From assembly GCA_965371855.1 (NCBI GenBank), contig CBDUZZ010000063.1:1-27775 (forward strand): a stretch of DNA of 27,775 bases, read 5' to 3'. Every line of letters starts with the position of its first letter. Position 1 is the stretch's first letter. Shown here piece after piece: positions 7,453-16,448 of the stretch. The translations under genes and the position numbers were made by a program. Source of the DNA: JAADEM01 sp965371855. GTDB lineage: Bacteria > Bacteroidota > Bacteroidia > Bacteroidales > Marinilabiliaceae. The notes beneath the pieces were generated by a model. It searched no databases, was not told where the DNA came from, and saw nothing but the letters and a program-made list of their open reading frames with translations.

Positions 7453-9651
7453 TCAATCAGCTACAATTTGTTCTTCGTATTTTTTAAGTAATGTTCTGGC
7501 TATTTTTGAACCGTTTCCTTTTGGTGAGCTTTCGTATTTTTCATTTCCGTCCACCCAATCTATTTCAAACTGAGTAACTTTATTATAAAACAAATCTTCA
7601 TCAAAGGGTTTATTTTCTTCTAAGGCAAGTACGGCTTCGTTAATAAACATCTCCCAACGTTTTGCATAGTAGCCTTTTGTTAATCCTGCCCATGAACGAC
7701 TGGCATAATCGTTTAAACTTTGTGCTTGTCCGCCCCAGGTTGTTAAAATATTCCGGGCATTATTTTCATAGTAATCGGCTTCTTTGTTATCTATTCCAAA
7801 AAGGCGGGCATCTTCTAACCAATGACCAAGCAAAAAGGTTTGATATGTTGATAATAACTCGTCTAAATCATTTAATAATTCCAGCATTTGTTTGCCCGCA
7901 ATTTTTACAGAATCAATGTTTCCACTGTTGTAATTTGTTGTGAATTTATCTCTGAGTTTTAAAAAGTGGTTTCCAAGAACCTGCCTGCCGATGTTTGTTA
8001 TATCGAAATGATAAGAATCCTTTTTGCTGTCTTCTGCCGTTAGCATCAATTCCCAGGCTTTAAAAAGGTCGGTGTTATTGTAATGGATTTGTGGGTCGGT
8101 AGTCCAGTTGCCGCTACCCGTAAAGGTTGGGCGCGCATTGGTAAGCGATGCCTGACCAAGCCTTGCCGGTTGAGTATAAACTTTATCAAGCAATATTTCC
8201 CATGCTTTTCTTATGTTGCTGTTTTCCTCTCCATACCGTTGGTCGGCCCAATTGTTTATCCAGCTATTTATGTCGTTTTCACCTTGCCAAACTCTTTCAA
8301 AAACGTATTCATACATAATCGGATTTACATCTAAAGCTTCTAAGGTTGAACCAATTCCCTGAAAATTTTCACCTCCGTTTTTAAATGTGTTTTCCAGTTT
8401 TTCTGAAGCTTCAAGCAAATTTCCGGCAAGCATTGTGTTTCCTCCAAAATTTCCGAGGTAAGACCAAATGTAAGGTTGACCAAAAAAGGATTCTGTCATT
8501 TGCCACACTTCAGTATTTTCACAGTAGTAATCGAGCAACATCATTTTATCTTGCGGAACTGCACTTAACATCGCCTCAATCCGCTCGTTTGTCCAATGTT
8601 TGCGTTCAAAATAAAATATCCACGACATTTGCAGCCAGGTGGCTTCAGGGTCGGTTTCTATCATCGAATTGTAAATGGTTTTCGAAACGCTTGCAAGGTA
8701 ATCGGGTTCCCAACTTGGAGGTTCAACTTCGTTAAACGGGTCGGCTCCGTAGATGTGGTCGGTGCCAAATTGTTTGGTTTGTTCCTCCATAAATGCTTTT
8801 TGTATTTCTGGGAAAAGTGGGTCGAGTGGGTCGAGAAAGTGGCTACGGTATTTATCTTCAAAACCGCCCCAGAAACCGAGTTTAGAAATTTTTGCATCGG
8901 GTTGAGCCTCTTTTAAAGCGGCCGGAACATGCCCTGCAAAGGCAGGCAAAACAGGTGTCATTCCTAATTCTCGCTCACGATTTACAATTTGCTTTTGAAG
9001 TTCGAGCTGGTGATCTAACCACGACTGTGGCAATGGCCCGCCCCAATGGTCTAAATTCGACATGCGGTGCCATGGAAGATGAGCTGGCCCCGTAAAATAT
9101 TCTCTTATTTGTTGGTCGTTAAGCCCGAATTGTTTCCACACTTTTTGCCAGATTGCTTCCTGCCCGGTTATTGCCAGTGGCATGTTAATCCCGTTCAGTG
9201 CCATCCAGTCGATAAACCGCTCCCAGTCGCGCCATTGCCACCACGGCATAGTATAACCAAAGGTGCAATAGTTTAGGAAAAAACGTTTTTCAACGCGCGC
9301 CTGTTTTCTAATTTTATCAGTAACTACGGGTAATTTTTTGGGCAGTTCAATTGCATCGTCGGCATACCACGAAACAGAAGTAATGCAGTAATATTTGAGG
9401 TAGTGGTTTAAACCAACTGCCATCGAAAGATTATTGTTCCCCCCAATTATTAGTTTTCCTTTCGTGGTAGATTTAAGCTCGAATACATCGCCTTCGGTTG
9501 ATTTAATAGTTTCAAAAATTATTTTGTCCGACAGCTCTGGCACAAGCCTTTTTACCAATTGCTGCATTTCGTTGTTTTTCATCTGTTTGCACTGGCATCC
9601 TTGTGTCAGTACTCCAAGGCTCACAATCAATATGAATAAATATTGTTTCAT
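7453..9651 (-). CDS. GH89 alpha-N-acetylglucosaminidase, lipoprotein
   Basis: A 732-aa enzyme of glycoside hydrolase family 89 (NAGLU), which removes terminal alpha-linked GlcNAc. The N-terminal (alpha/beta) domain is followed by the catalytic barrel with family motifs NYCTFGYTMPWWQWRDWERF (127-146), the HVPAAL segment (241-246) and GADPFNE (302-308). The predicted acid/base is E308 and the nucleophile E438 (STLEALDVNP). Their 130-residue spacing equals that of E316 and E446 in human NAGLU. Length fits the family. A signal peptide ends in a weak lipobox (TQGC, C19), so it is probably membrane-anchored. It is the last gene of the enzyme operon, 28 bp after the 498-aa lipoprotein. Family substrates are heparan-type chains and alpha-GlcNAc-capped O-glycans; the locus lacks sulfatases, which favours a non-sulfated alpha-GlcNAc glycan. 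Confidence 0.95.
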   Translation of the reverse strand: MKQYLFILIVSLGVLTQGCQCKQMKNNEMQQLVKRLVPELSDKIIFETIKSTEGDVFELKSTTKGKLIIGGNNNLSMAVGLNHYLKYYCITSVSWYADDAIELPKKLPVVTDKIRKQARVEKRFFLNYCTFGYTMPWWQWRDWERFIDWMALNGINMPLAITGQEAIWQKVWKQFGLNDQQIREYFTGPAHLPWHRMSNLDHWGGPLPQSWLDHQLELQKQIVNRERELGMTPVLPAFAGHVPAALKEAQPDAKISKLGFWGGFEDKYRSHFLDPLDPLFPEIQKAFMEEQTKQFGTDHIYGADPFNEVEPPSWEPDYLASVSKTIYNSMIETDPEATWLQMSWIFYFERKHWTNERIEAMLSAVPQDKMMLLDYYCENTEVWQMTESFFGQPYIWSYLGNFGGNTMLAGNLLEASEKLENTFKNGGENFQGIGSTLEALDVNPIMYEYVFERVWQGENDINSWINNWADQRYGEENSNIRKAWEILLDKVYTQPARLGQASLTNARPTFTGSGNWTTDPQIHYNNTDLFKAWELMLTAEDSKKDSYHFDITNIGRQVLGNHFLKLRDKFTTNYNSGNIDSVKIAGKQMLELLNDLDELLSTYQTFLLGHWLEDARLFGIDNKEADYYENNARNILTTWGGQAQSLNDYASRSWAGLTKGYYAKRWEMFINEAVLALEENKPFDEDLFYNKVTQFEIDWVDGNEKYESSPKGNGSKIARTLLKKYEEQIVAD

Positions 9652-9679
9652 TTTATATCGTGGTTTTTTAAATTCAAAT

Positions 9680-11176
9680 TCATTTTACAGAAATTGCAAT
9701 TCCTCCTGTTTGGTCGATTATCTTCTCTAATTCACTTAACGAAAGTGGTTGAAGACTCGAGTTCCATTCTTTAAAAGACTTGGCTGATTCCGTATTTGTA
9801 ATCTCCTTTGCAATTATTTCAGAAATAGCTTCCATTCCATCTTCGGGATTCCATACTTCATCTTTTGTGTAATCGTTAGTTTTTAACTTTTTATAGCCGT
9901 TCTCTATTAATGTCTTTTCGAGACTTTCAGCACTCCATACCCCTCCGAAATTCCTACTTGAGTTTACCCAATAGTTCAGCTTTTTAAAATCTGTTTCAGG
10001 GAAATAGAAATCGATAACATTTGCCATATTTTTCAATCGGTCTATTGTCCATTGAGGTGGGATAAGTTGCCAGTAAACGACAGGGATATAACCTGATTTC
10101 ATTTCGTAAGTCGGATGGGAGACAAGGTATGGATTAAATATTACTCCCTGAATAGCCTGACCCTGATACTGTTTTCGGTTTTTATGCATATACGCCACAC
10201 TGATGGTAGTGCCAAGGTTGTACAACTGGTTCAAATCGTCGGATGTAATTTGAATGGTTTTCGCGCCTTTAACCGAAGCTTGAATTGTGCTTCTAAAATT
10301 ATCGATTTGTTTCTCTGTTATTCCGCTTTCCCAATCGGCAATATGGATAAATTCATCCTGCTGATTGAAATCCTTTAAATCCGAAATCTTTTCGTTTAAA
10401 GTTTTTACATCGTCGAGAGACGTTCCAGGGTACATAATGTAAATGTCGTTGGGGAGGTAATCTTCGCTGTTATTCCCAGTAATAATTTTTTTCGATTTTG
10501 TTTCGCCACCGCTACTATTCCCGGTTGCACCAAGAATAAGCACATTTTTGACTTTGTGTTGTTTTATAAAATCGAGGTACGGTTTAGGAATGTCAAGTAA
10601 TTTCACCCATGCCACGGCATACGGAACTGATGGGTCGTGGCTTAGAGTAGCGTATGAAGAATATTTTTTTTGGTTTGAATATTCCAGAATTGATTGAACT
10701 TCTTTAACCGAATTTGTACTCACCAAAAAATGCAAAGGCAAAACCGGGGCTTTTAGTGCATTCGAAATATAGGGGACAGATGGTATTCCCGGAGAGATAA
10801 TTACCGTTTCAAATTCTGAATTATCACCGAGAACTTTGTTGTAAAAATCAACAGTGTAGTTTACCGATTTTTCGAGAAATTGGGGCGTGGCATAAACATG
10901 GTTTGGCCCCGAACCGGGCGCATTTACTTTCCACGAATGCGATATGCCACCTGTTATATTTTCAGCGGCTTTTTCAACTACGTATTCGGCACTCATCCCT
11001 CCATCGAGAGTGAAAATATCCAAACCTTTGTAGCTTTGTTTACCTATTTGAAAACAAGTCAGTTTACCCGATTCAGTCTCTAAATTATTTTCAGGATTGT
11101 TTCCTTTCTTTTTAAAGTTACACCCAAACAATAATATACTTATTACCAGCAATGTAATTAATGTATTTCTATTCAT
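9680..11176 (-). CDS. Unknown lipoprotein, paralogue of the 599-aa protein
   Basis: A 498-aa lipoprotein (lipobox LLFGC, C19) that I cannot assign to a known family. It is clearly homologous to the 599-aa protein two genes upstream. Over the stretch from residue 49 to 216, 97 of 168 positions are identical in a hand alignment. Shared motifs are GGMSAEY (59-65), SHxW (79-82), KAPxLPLHFLVS (142-153), YSSYATL (172-178), DWESGIT (281-287), the SHPxYE segment (353-358) and WNPxDGM (442-448). Such strictly kept D, E, H and W residues would fit an enzyme, but no function can be stated. Predicted strands and helices alternate by eye, suggesting an alpha/beta fold. The start overlaps the end of the GH2 gene by 8 bp, so the two are translationally coupled. 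Confidence 0.9.
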   Translation of the reverse strand: MNRNTLITLLVISILLFGCNFKKKGNNPENNLETESGKLTCFQIGKQSYKGLDIFTLDGGMSAEYVVEKAAENITGGISHSWKVNAPGSGPNHVYATPQFLEKSVNYTVDFYNKVLGDNSEFETVIISPGIPSVPYISNALKAPVLPLHFLVSTNSVKEVQSILEYSNQKKYSSYATLSHDPSVPYAVAWVKLLDIPKPYLDFIKQHKVKNVLILGATGNSSGGETKSKKIITGNNSEDYLPNDIYIMYPGTSLDDVKTLNEKISDLKDFNQQDEFIHIADWESGITEKQIDNFRSTIQASVKGAKTIQITSDDLNQLYNLGTTISVAYMHKNRKQYQGQAIQGVIFNPYLVSHPTYEMKSGYIPVVYWQLIPPQWTIDRLKNMANVIDFYFPETDFKKLNYWVNSSRNFGGVWSAESLEKTLIENGYKKLKTNDYTKDEVWNPEDGMEAISEIIAKEITNTESAKSFKEWNSSLQPLSLSELEKIIDQTGGIAISVK

Positions 11177-14100
11177 CCTTATTAATTATTAGCTCATTAA
11201 TCTCTATGCCATTTCCGGTAAGCTTTATACTGAGCTTTCCATCCTGACTATCTTCTCTCATTATATGATAACTAAGTTTGAGAGGGACATCACTTTTAGT
11301 TACCGGTTCAATCCGACCCTCAAATTCAACGCTTAGCTTTTCTGATTCTATTTTGTTGATATTTATCAAACATGTTCCCAAAATGCCTTTGGGGCAATCA
11401 ATGTCAATAGCTATATTGTTACCTATCCAGCTACCCTTATTTTGCAATGCACCTGTTACTCTGTAATGGCTTTCAGTTGGTATAACAACAAAATCGTTTT
11501 CAGTTTTCCATTCCGTTAATTTATCATCTTTTTTATTGCCAGATGCCCGAATATAAAACAAAGCATTTGCATATTTTTTCGGTTTTTTTTCAGATTCTGG
11601 TGTAGAATGAAGACTAAAAAGTTTCTGTAACCATTCTGCACCTATTTCATAATCAGGATTGAATTTATCTGAAAGAACATAATTGCTCAAACTATATTTA
11701 AGTTGACGTGCAACAGGTAAAGAGTCGTTATTAAAATCAAAACCACAAATAAGAATTTTTCCTTTTCCGACTTTGAATTCCATTATAGAACCGACTTTGT
11801 TATTTCGATGAAAATCATCAATTGGTTGGGCAATTGATTTATATTCAGCAGAAAGCTCGTTAATAATAAAACCTTTGGAATTCTTGCTTATTGATTCCCA
11901 TTGCCAATTGCTATGAAAACCGGTTGGGAAATACTCAAACGCAGCGTGTTTATTATCTACCAATAATCCAATATTTGTTTTTCCCTGCCCCGGGAAATAG
12001 GTTAACGACCAATATAACGGATAAAAATTAGCAGATACACTTGTTTGTTCAGAACCCAATTTCGAAGCATTTAAAAGAACAGATTTTCCCTCATTTAAGT
12101 CATTAATAGTTGATTCATTAAATTTTTCTGCAATTACAATTTCTTCCGAACTAACAGGCAAAGGCAATGTCTCGGGATAAACCCAAATGTTCCATTCATT
12201 ATTAAAATCGGTGTTTTTAACTGTAAGACTTATTGTTAATTTTTGAGCTTTGGAAAGTGAAGAAAGCGGAAAATTAATTTCCCCTAAATCATTTACAGTT
12301 CCATTATTTATTTGCCTGTTTTGAAATACTCCCTTGTGTAAAACTTCATTTGTGCTATTTCTAATCTGAAATGCTATTTCTGCACCACTAATATGGTTTA
12401 TACCATGATGAGAAACTTGAGCCTTTGCCGAAAAAATTTCGCTATTTTCCCAAACATATTTTTTAAACTTTAACAATGGCACAGTGGTACTAAAATGCTG
12501 CCTGAATTTTTGGGGAGTTACTATATTTTTTGAGTCCCAGAAACTATCTAACCACCCTATAAGTGCTTCGCCTTGTCCGGGATAATCGTTAATCCCCAAT
12601 AATTGGATACCCGCACAACTGGGTGTTCGTAAAAACGATTCTATTTCGTATTTATACAAGAGCTGGTTTAAAGCCCCCGATGCCTTTTGAAAATCACCAG
12701 ACTGGTGTTCAATGCCATTAATTTTGGCTTGCTCTTTAAATACTTTAAGATTTCCGGCTTTTAGTACCCCGGTGTATTTTTTAATTTCATCCCATTGCGG
12801 ATATACTGGCCACTGACCAATTTCGTGTGCGATAATCGGAATTTTATTGGGGCCGTAAACCGATTCATAATCCCAATCATTATCCGGTTTTATAGTACCT
12901 CTAACTAATCCTACATTGTTGATATAATGTGTTGCTGAATAATCGCATTCATTGGTAATTGTACGCGCCGTTGAAGCGGCATACAAACGTCTTGGGTCTC
13001 TATCTTTGGCTTCTCTAATCCAGCGTTCAAGAACCTTAAAGTCGGCACTACCCAGTTCGTTTCCAATGCAAAACAAAATGAATGATGGGTGGTTACCATA
13101 TATGTCGATAACCCTGTCCATCTCCTCTTTCACAAAGATATCTCGAATAGAATCTTTCCCAAGCCCTGATACATTTGACATCCACCAATCAATCCAAACC
13201 CCTGCTTCGGCCTGAATATAAATACCAAGTTTATCGGCTGCGTCAAATGCCGCCTCGGGAGGACACCATGAATGAAACCGTACATGGTTTAGTCCATATT
13301 CTTTGTATATTTTAAAAATTCTTTCCCAATCTTCGACTTTGCAAGATGGGTATCCGGTCAAAGGGAAATGTACATTGTCGAGATTCCCCCTTAAAAAAAC
13401 AGGAGTATTGTTTACGTGGATTTTTGTTCCATCGTGACTTACTTTTCGAAGTCCGAAATTTATCGATGCAGAAGCTATTGTCTTATTTTTTGCATTAATT
13501 TTAGTATGAAGTTTATAAAGGTTGGGAGAATATTCACTCCATGCCTGAATTTTTTTATTCAAACTAATCTGAATCCCGTTTTTAATGTTACTAATAAATT
13601 CATCCTTGGTTCTCTCCATCTCCAAAACCAACTTCCCTGTTTCAATGTTTTCAATTTCGAAAACCATATTAGCATTATCGGGAAGTTCTCCTGAAATCTC
13701 AAGTTTAACCAATATTTCATCATTATCGTAGTCTCCGTAAACTTTGGTTGAATGAATATGCAGGTCATTTACGGCTTGCAATTCCATACGCCCGACAATC
13801 CCGTTCCAAATGGTTTGGGTATGTTCGGTATATGAATGTCCCTTAATACCAATATTGTGAATTGGCTCGTTGTTTACCCGTATTGCCAGTAAATGTTCTC
13901 CCGGTGCTACTTTCCCAATTCTATGGATATGTGGTGTCCCGAGGGCATCCTGAGTGTCAATCTTTTTTCCATCAAGGAAAACTTGCGACTCCCACAGAAC
14001 TCTTTCCAGAAAAAGGGAGATGCTTTTGTTTTGCCATTGTTTGGGAATATTGATGGTTTTGAAATACCACGCTGCGCCAATGTATTTATGCGTTGGCGTA

Positions 14101-14339
14101 AGCATAGCCGTATCTGCACGTACTGTTTTTATGCCCAATTGGTTTTCAGCTAAAGAGCCGGGCAAGTTAACAACAGATGTTTTTTCGACAGAATTTTCGA
14201 AACCGGTTTTGGTTGTATCAAGAAATACCCTCCATTCTCCATCAAGAGAAATACTATTTATTTGAGAAGAACAGCCCGAAATAAAGGCTATAAGAACAAA
14301 TAGAAAATAATATATTCCGAGTGCATTAAATAATCTCAC
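11169..14339 (-). CDS. GH2 family glycoside hydrolase, large lipoprotein
   Basis: A 1056-aa exo-glycosidase of family GH2 (beta-galactosidase, beta-glucuronidase and beta-mannosidase group). Lipobox FISGC gives C23. The sugar-binding jelly-roll (about 30-190), an Ig-like domain (about 195-298) and the TIM barrel (about 300-600) follow in normal order. The acid/base is E428 in GNELG; the nucleophile is probably E506 in AHEIGQW. A further 400 residues follow the barrel: Ig-like segments, a region around 730-870 resembling the GATase-like domain of some galactosidases, and a terminal beta-rich domain (about 930-1056) that may bind sugar. Activity within GH2 cannot be fixed; beta-galactosidase would fit a GlcNAc-alpha-Gal-beta glycan (inference). 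It starts 5 bp after the 599-aa gene and overlaps the next gene by 8 bp. Confidence 0.93.
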   Translation of the reverse strand: MRLFNALGIYYFLFVLIAFISGCSSQINSISLDGEWRVFLDTTKTGFENSVEKTSVVNLPGSLAENQLGIKTVRADTAMLTPTHKYIGAAWYFKTINIPKQWQNKSISLFLERVLWESQVFLDGKKIDTQDALGTPHIHRIGKVAPGEHLLAIRVNNEPIHNIGIKGHSYTEHTQTIWNGIVGRMELQAVNDLHIHSTKVYGDYDNDEILVKLEISGELPDNANMVFEIENIETGKLVLEMERTKDEFISNIKNGIQISLNKKIQAWSEYSPNLYKLHTKINAKNKTIASASINFGLRKVSHDGTKIHVNNTPVFLRGNLDNVHFPLTGYPSCKVEDWERIFKIYKEYGLNHVRFHSWCPPEAAFDAADKLGIYIQAEAGVWIDWWMSNVSGLGKDSIRDIFVKEEMDRVIDIYGNHPSFILFCIGNELGSADFKVLERWIREAKDRDPRRLYAASTARTITNECDYSATHYINNVGLVRGTIKPDNDWDYESVYGPNKIPIIAHEIGQWPVYPQWDEIKKYTGVLKAGNLKVFKEQAKINGIEHQSGDFQKASGALNQLLYKYEIESFLRTPSCAGIQLLGINDYPGQGEALIGWLDSFWDSKNIVTPQKFRQHFSTTVPLLKFKKYVWENSEIFSAKAQVSHHGINHISGAEIAFQIRNSTNEVLHKGVFQNRQINNGTVNDLGEINFPLSSLSKAQKLTISLTVKNTDFNNEWNIWVYPETLPLPVSSEEIVIAEKFNESTINDLNEGKSVLLNASKLGSEQTSVSANFYPLYWSLTYFPGQGKTNIGLLVDNKHAAFEYFPTGFHSNWQWESISKNSKGFIINELSAEYKSIAQPIDDFHRNNKVGSIMEFKVGKGKILICGFDFNNDSLPVARQLKYSLSNYVLSDKFNPDYEIGAEWLQKLFSLHSTPESEKKPKKYANALFYIRASGNKKDDKLTEWKTENDFVVIPTESHYRVTGALQNKGSWIGNNIAIDIDCPKGILGTCLININKIESEKLSVEFEGRIEPVTKSDVPLKLSYHIMREDSQDGKLSIKLTGNGIEINELIINKDE

Positions 14340-14344
14340 TTATT

Positions 14345-16144
14345 CTATCTTTTAATTAAATTAAACTCCGGGTATTTATTTGAAATATTTTTCAAGTTAT
14401 CAATACTTAATGGTTCCAGCGAATTATTCCAATTTCTAAATTCTTCAGTTGATGATTGCGTAGTGATTTCCAATGCAATTTTTTCGCACGATTTATTCAT
14501 CCCGTCAGCAGGGTTCCATAAATCTCCTGGGTCGGTGTTTTCTGTAATATTTGTAAGTCCCCTGTTTGTCAGTTCATCTTTTAAAGCCTGCCTACCATAA
14601 TTCGAATTTAATAAATAGTTTAAATCATTTAATTCCACTGTGGGATAATAGCTTTGAATAGCACTTTTTGCATAACCTTCAATTCGGTCGATGGTAGAGC
14701 TGTGCGGTGCAAATTGCCAGTACAGCAAAGACAAATACCCTTGGCTGGCTTCGTAGGCGGGATGGGAAATCAGATATTCATTCAGTATAATTCCTTTTAC
14801 CGGATTGGCCCCAAAAACACTGCTGTTTTTCTTCATCAATTCCAATGTGAAATATGTTGAAGAGTTATAAAGTACCATCATATCATTTGGCGAAACGGAA
14901 TAAACATCAGCCCCGGAAGTTTTTTTTATCGATGCACTAAAATTGTTTAGCTGAATGTTTGTAATCCCGCTTTCCCAATCGGAAATAAATTTCGCCTTTT
15001 CCAGTTTCAATGAGGCAAAATCGAGAATTCTTTCATTCAGATTAGTAATATCATTTTGTGAGCCAAATCCCGGATATAAAATATATGTTGTTCCCGGAGC
15101 ATAATCAACTGAGTTGTTATCCTGAACTTTCCGTGCATAACTTTCGCCAACTCCAGCCTGCCCAACACCCATAAGGATAACATTTTCTACCTGGTGGTCT
15201 TTTATAAACTTTTCGTATTCAGCAGGTAAGTCAAGCAATTTAATCCACGCAACGCCCACGCCGGGCATCGATCCGTCGTAGCCAAGTGTTGCATAACTCG
15301 AATAATCTTTCGAATTGGAGTATTCGAGGATTGAACGCACCTCTTTCGCATTATTTACCGAAACCAAAAAATGAAGCGGTAAAATCGGTGCTTTCATTGC
15401 ATGGGCAAGGTACGATACATTAGGTATTCCGGTTGAAATTATAACTGTTTTCAACGGAGCATTTTCTCCAAATTCATTGTTGTATAAATTCACCGTTTTT
15501 TTAACCGATTGAGCAAGAAAATCAGGATTGCCATAAACCGGTTCAGGACCTCCAGCAGTATTATTGAAAGTCCACGTATGCGACACTCCTGAATTTAATG
15601 CTGATAGAGACTTTTGAACGGCATACTCGGCACTCATCCCACCACTTAGTTGAAAAATATCAAGCCCGTTGTAATCTTCCTTTTTGATATCGTAAACAGA
15701 GAGTTGGTTTTCCGATACTACTCGAAAAAAGGATGCATAATGGCTCATGGTTTTTGTAAAAACATCGGTACTGAAAGTGTATTCAATAAAAAGACCATAG
15801 GCTTCGGCTGACATTCCTGTTTCAATTTCAGCAACAGGAAGATTGTTGATTTTATAGTCTTCGCCAGGTTGCAGGTTGATATTTTTTGCAACTACCGTTT
15901 TGTGCCGATAGGAATTCGATGGATTTGAGATAGATTGAACCGATATGCTGATATCCTGCAAGTATGCAACAGCCGTATCGTTATTTTGCAGTGAAGTAGT
16001 TAAATATACCTGTCCGTCAACTAATTCCGAAACTGACAATCCGCGTTCTAATTCAATTACCGTTACCGGAATAGAAATATCGGGAATGTCATCGGGAGTG
16101 CAGGCGAAGAGTGCTAATAATATGGAAATGTAAATGTATCTCAT
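14345..16144 (-). CDS. Unknown two-domain lipoprotein, founder of the paralogous pair
   Basis: A 599-aa lipoprotein (lipobox ALFAC, C15). Residues about 20-142 form an extra N-terminal beta-rich, Ig-like module absent from the paralogue, and may act as a spacer or adhesion module. Residues about 150-599 are the same unrecognised domain as in the 498-aa protein: GGMSAEY (168-174), SHTW (188-191), KAPILPLHFLVS (251-262), DWESGIT (389-395), HPAYE (461-465) and WNPADGM (543-549). It is the first gene of the enzyme cluster, 5 bp before the GH2 gene and separated from the SusCD block by a 304-bp structured leader. The function is unknown; surface glycan hydrolysis or binding is the simplest guess from position. 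Confidence 0.9.
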   Translation of the reverse strand: MRYIYISILLALFACTPDDIPDISIPVTVIELERGLSVSELVDGQVYLTTSLQNNDTAVAYLQDISISVQSISNPSNSYRHKTVVAKNINLQPGEDYKINNLPVAEIETGMSAEAYGLFIEYTFSTDVFTKTMSHYASFFRVVSENQLSVYDIKKEDYNGLDIFQLSGGMSAEYAVQKSLSALNSGVSHTWTFNNTAGGPEPVYGNPDFLAQSVKKTVNLYNNEFGENAPLKTVIISTGIPNVSYLAHAMKAPILPLHFLVSVNNAKEVRSILEYSNSKDYSSYATLGYDGSMPGVGVAWIKLLDLPAEYEKFIKDHQVENVILMGVGQAGVGESYARKVQDNNSVDYAPGTTYILYPGFGSQNDITNLNERILDFASLKLEKAKFISDWESGITNIQLNNFSASIKKTSGADVYSVSPNDMMVLYNSSTYFTLELMKKNSSVFGANPVKGIILNEYLISHPAYEASQGYLSLLYWQFAPHSSTIDRIEGYAKSAIQSYYPTVELNDLNYLLNSNYGRQALKDELTNRGLTNITENTDPGDLWNPADGMNKSCEKIALEITTQSSTEEFRNWNNSLEPLSIDNLKNISNKYPEFNLIKR

Positions 16145-16163
16145 TCTTTAACTGTCAATATTC

Positions 16164-16332
16164 AATAAGGTTAATAAGGTTGGGGTATTTGATTGATTTT
16201 TTTTCTACTAAGGTTGCTTTTTGAAGAATAAGGTTTTTATTAGTTGAAATTTGATTTATTTCCTTATCAAACCTTATTTTTGATTTATAACTTTAGTAGG
16301 GTTTTTATGTACAAAAAAACACAAACCTTATT
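16164..16332. repeat. Cluster of five AATAAGGTT 9-mers with nested inverted repeats
   Basis: The 9-mer AATAAGGTT occurs exactly at 16164-16172 and 16173-16181 (a perfect tandem) and at 16227-16235. It occurs inverted at 16270-16278 and 16324-16332. A near copy is at 16207-16215. The copy at 16227 can pair over 10 bp with either inverted copy, giving alternative hairpins. A second inverted pair (CTACTAA 16205-16211 with TTAGTAG 16293-16299) encloses the inner one. It lies directly upstream of the enzyme gene cluster, so it may be an operator array or a leader RNA structure. Confidence 0.5.
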
Positions 16333-16347
16333 ATTTAAATTATTTAA

Positions 16348-16388
16348 AGAACCGTTCTTTCTGTATTAAAAGGAGAGAGAACGGTTCT
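16348..16388. terminator. Hairpin between the SusCD block and the enzyme cluster
   Basis: An 11-bp perfect stem AGAACCGTTCT / AGAACGGTTCT with a 19-nt loop. On the plus strand it is followed by CTTTTTTT, a good U tract. On the minus strand, the direction of the genes, only TTAAATAATTT follows, so it would act as a partial attenuator or an mRNA 3'-end stabiliser. Confidence 0.5.
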
Positions 16389-16404
16389 CTTTTTTTGAGT
16401 AGCA

Positions 16405-16436
16405 ACCTTTCCAAAGTTCTAAACTTTGGAAAAGGT
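16405..16436 (-). terminator. Stable hairpin after the DUF3823-type lipoprotein gene
   Basis: A 14-bp stem with one bulged A (16405-16418 with 16422-16436) and a 3-nt loop, 12 nt past the stop codon of the 488-aa gene. It has no adjacent U tract on the minus strand, but lies in tandem with the hairpin at 16348-16388. Together they probably lower readthrough into the enzyme genes or protect the sus mRNA end. Confidence 0.5.
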
Positions 16437-16448
16437 AGTTCGCAGTTA

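Noticed and set aside
8385..8916. Plus-strand open frames across the GH89 gene
   Set aside because: They lie opposite a full-length, motif-complete GH89 coding sequence and show no recognisable domain or leader; they are antisense shadows.
9680..16144. The 498-aa and 599-aa proteins as two fragments of one broken gene
   Set aside because: Each carries its own lipoprotein signal and the entire shared domain, so they are two complete paralogues.
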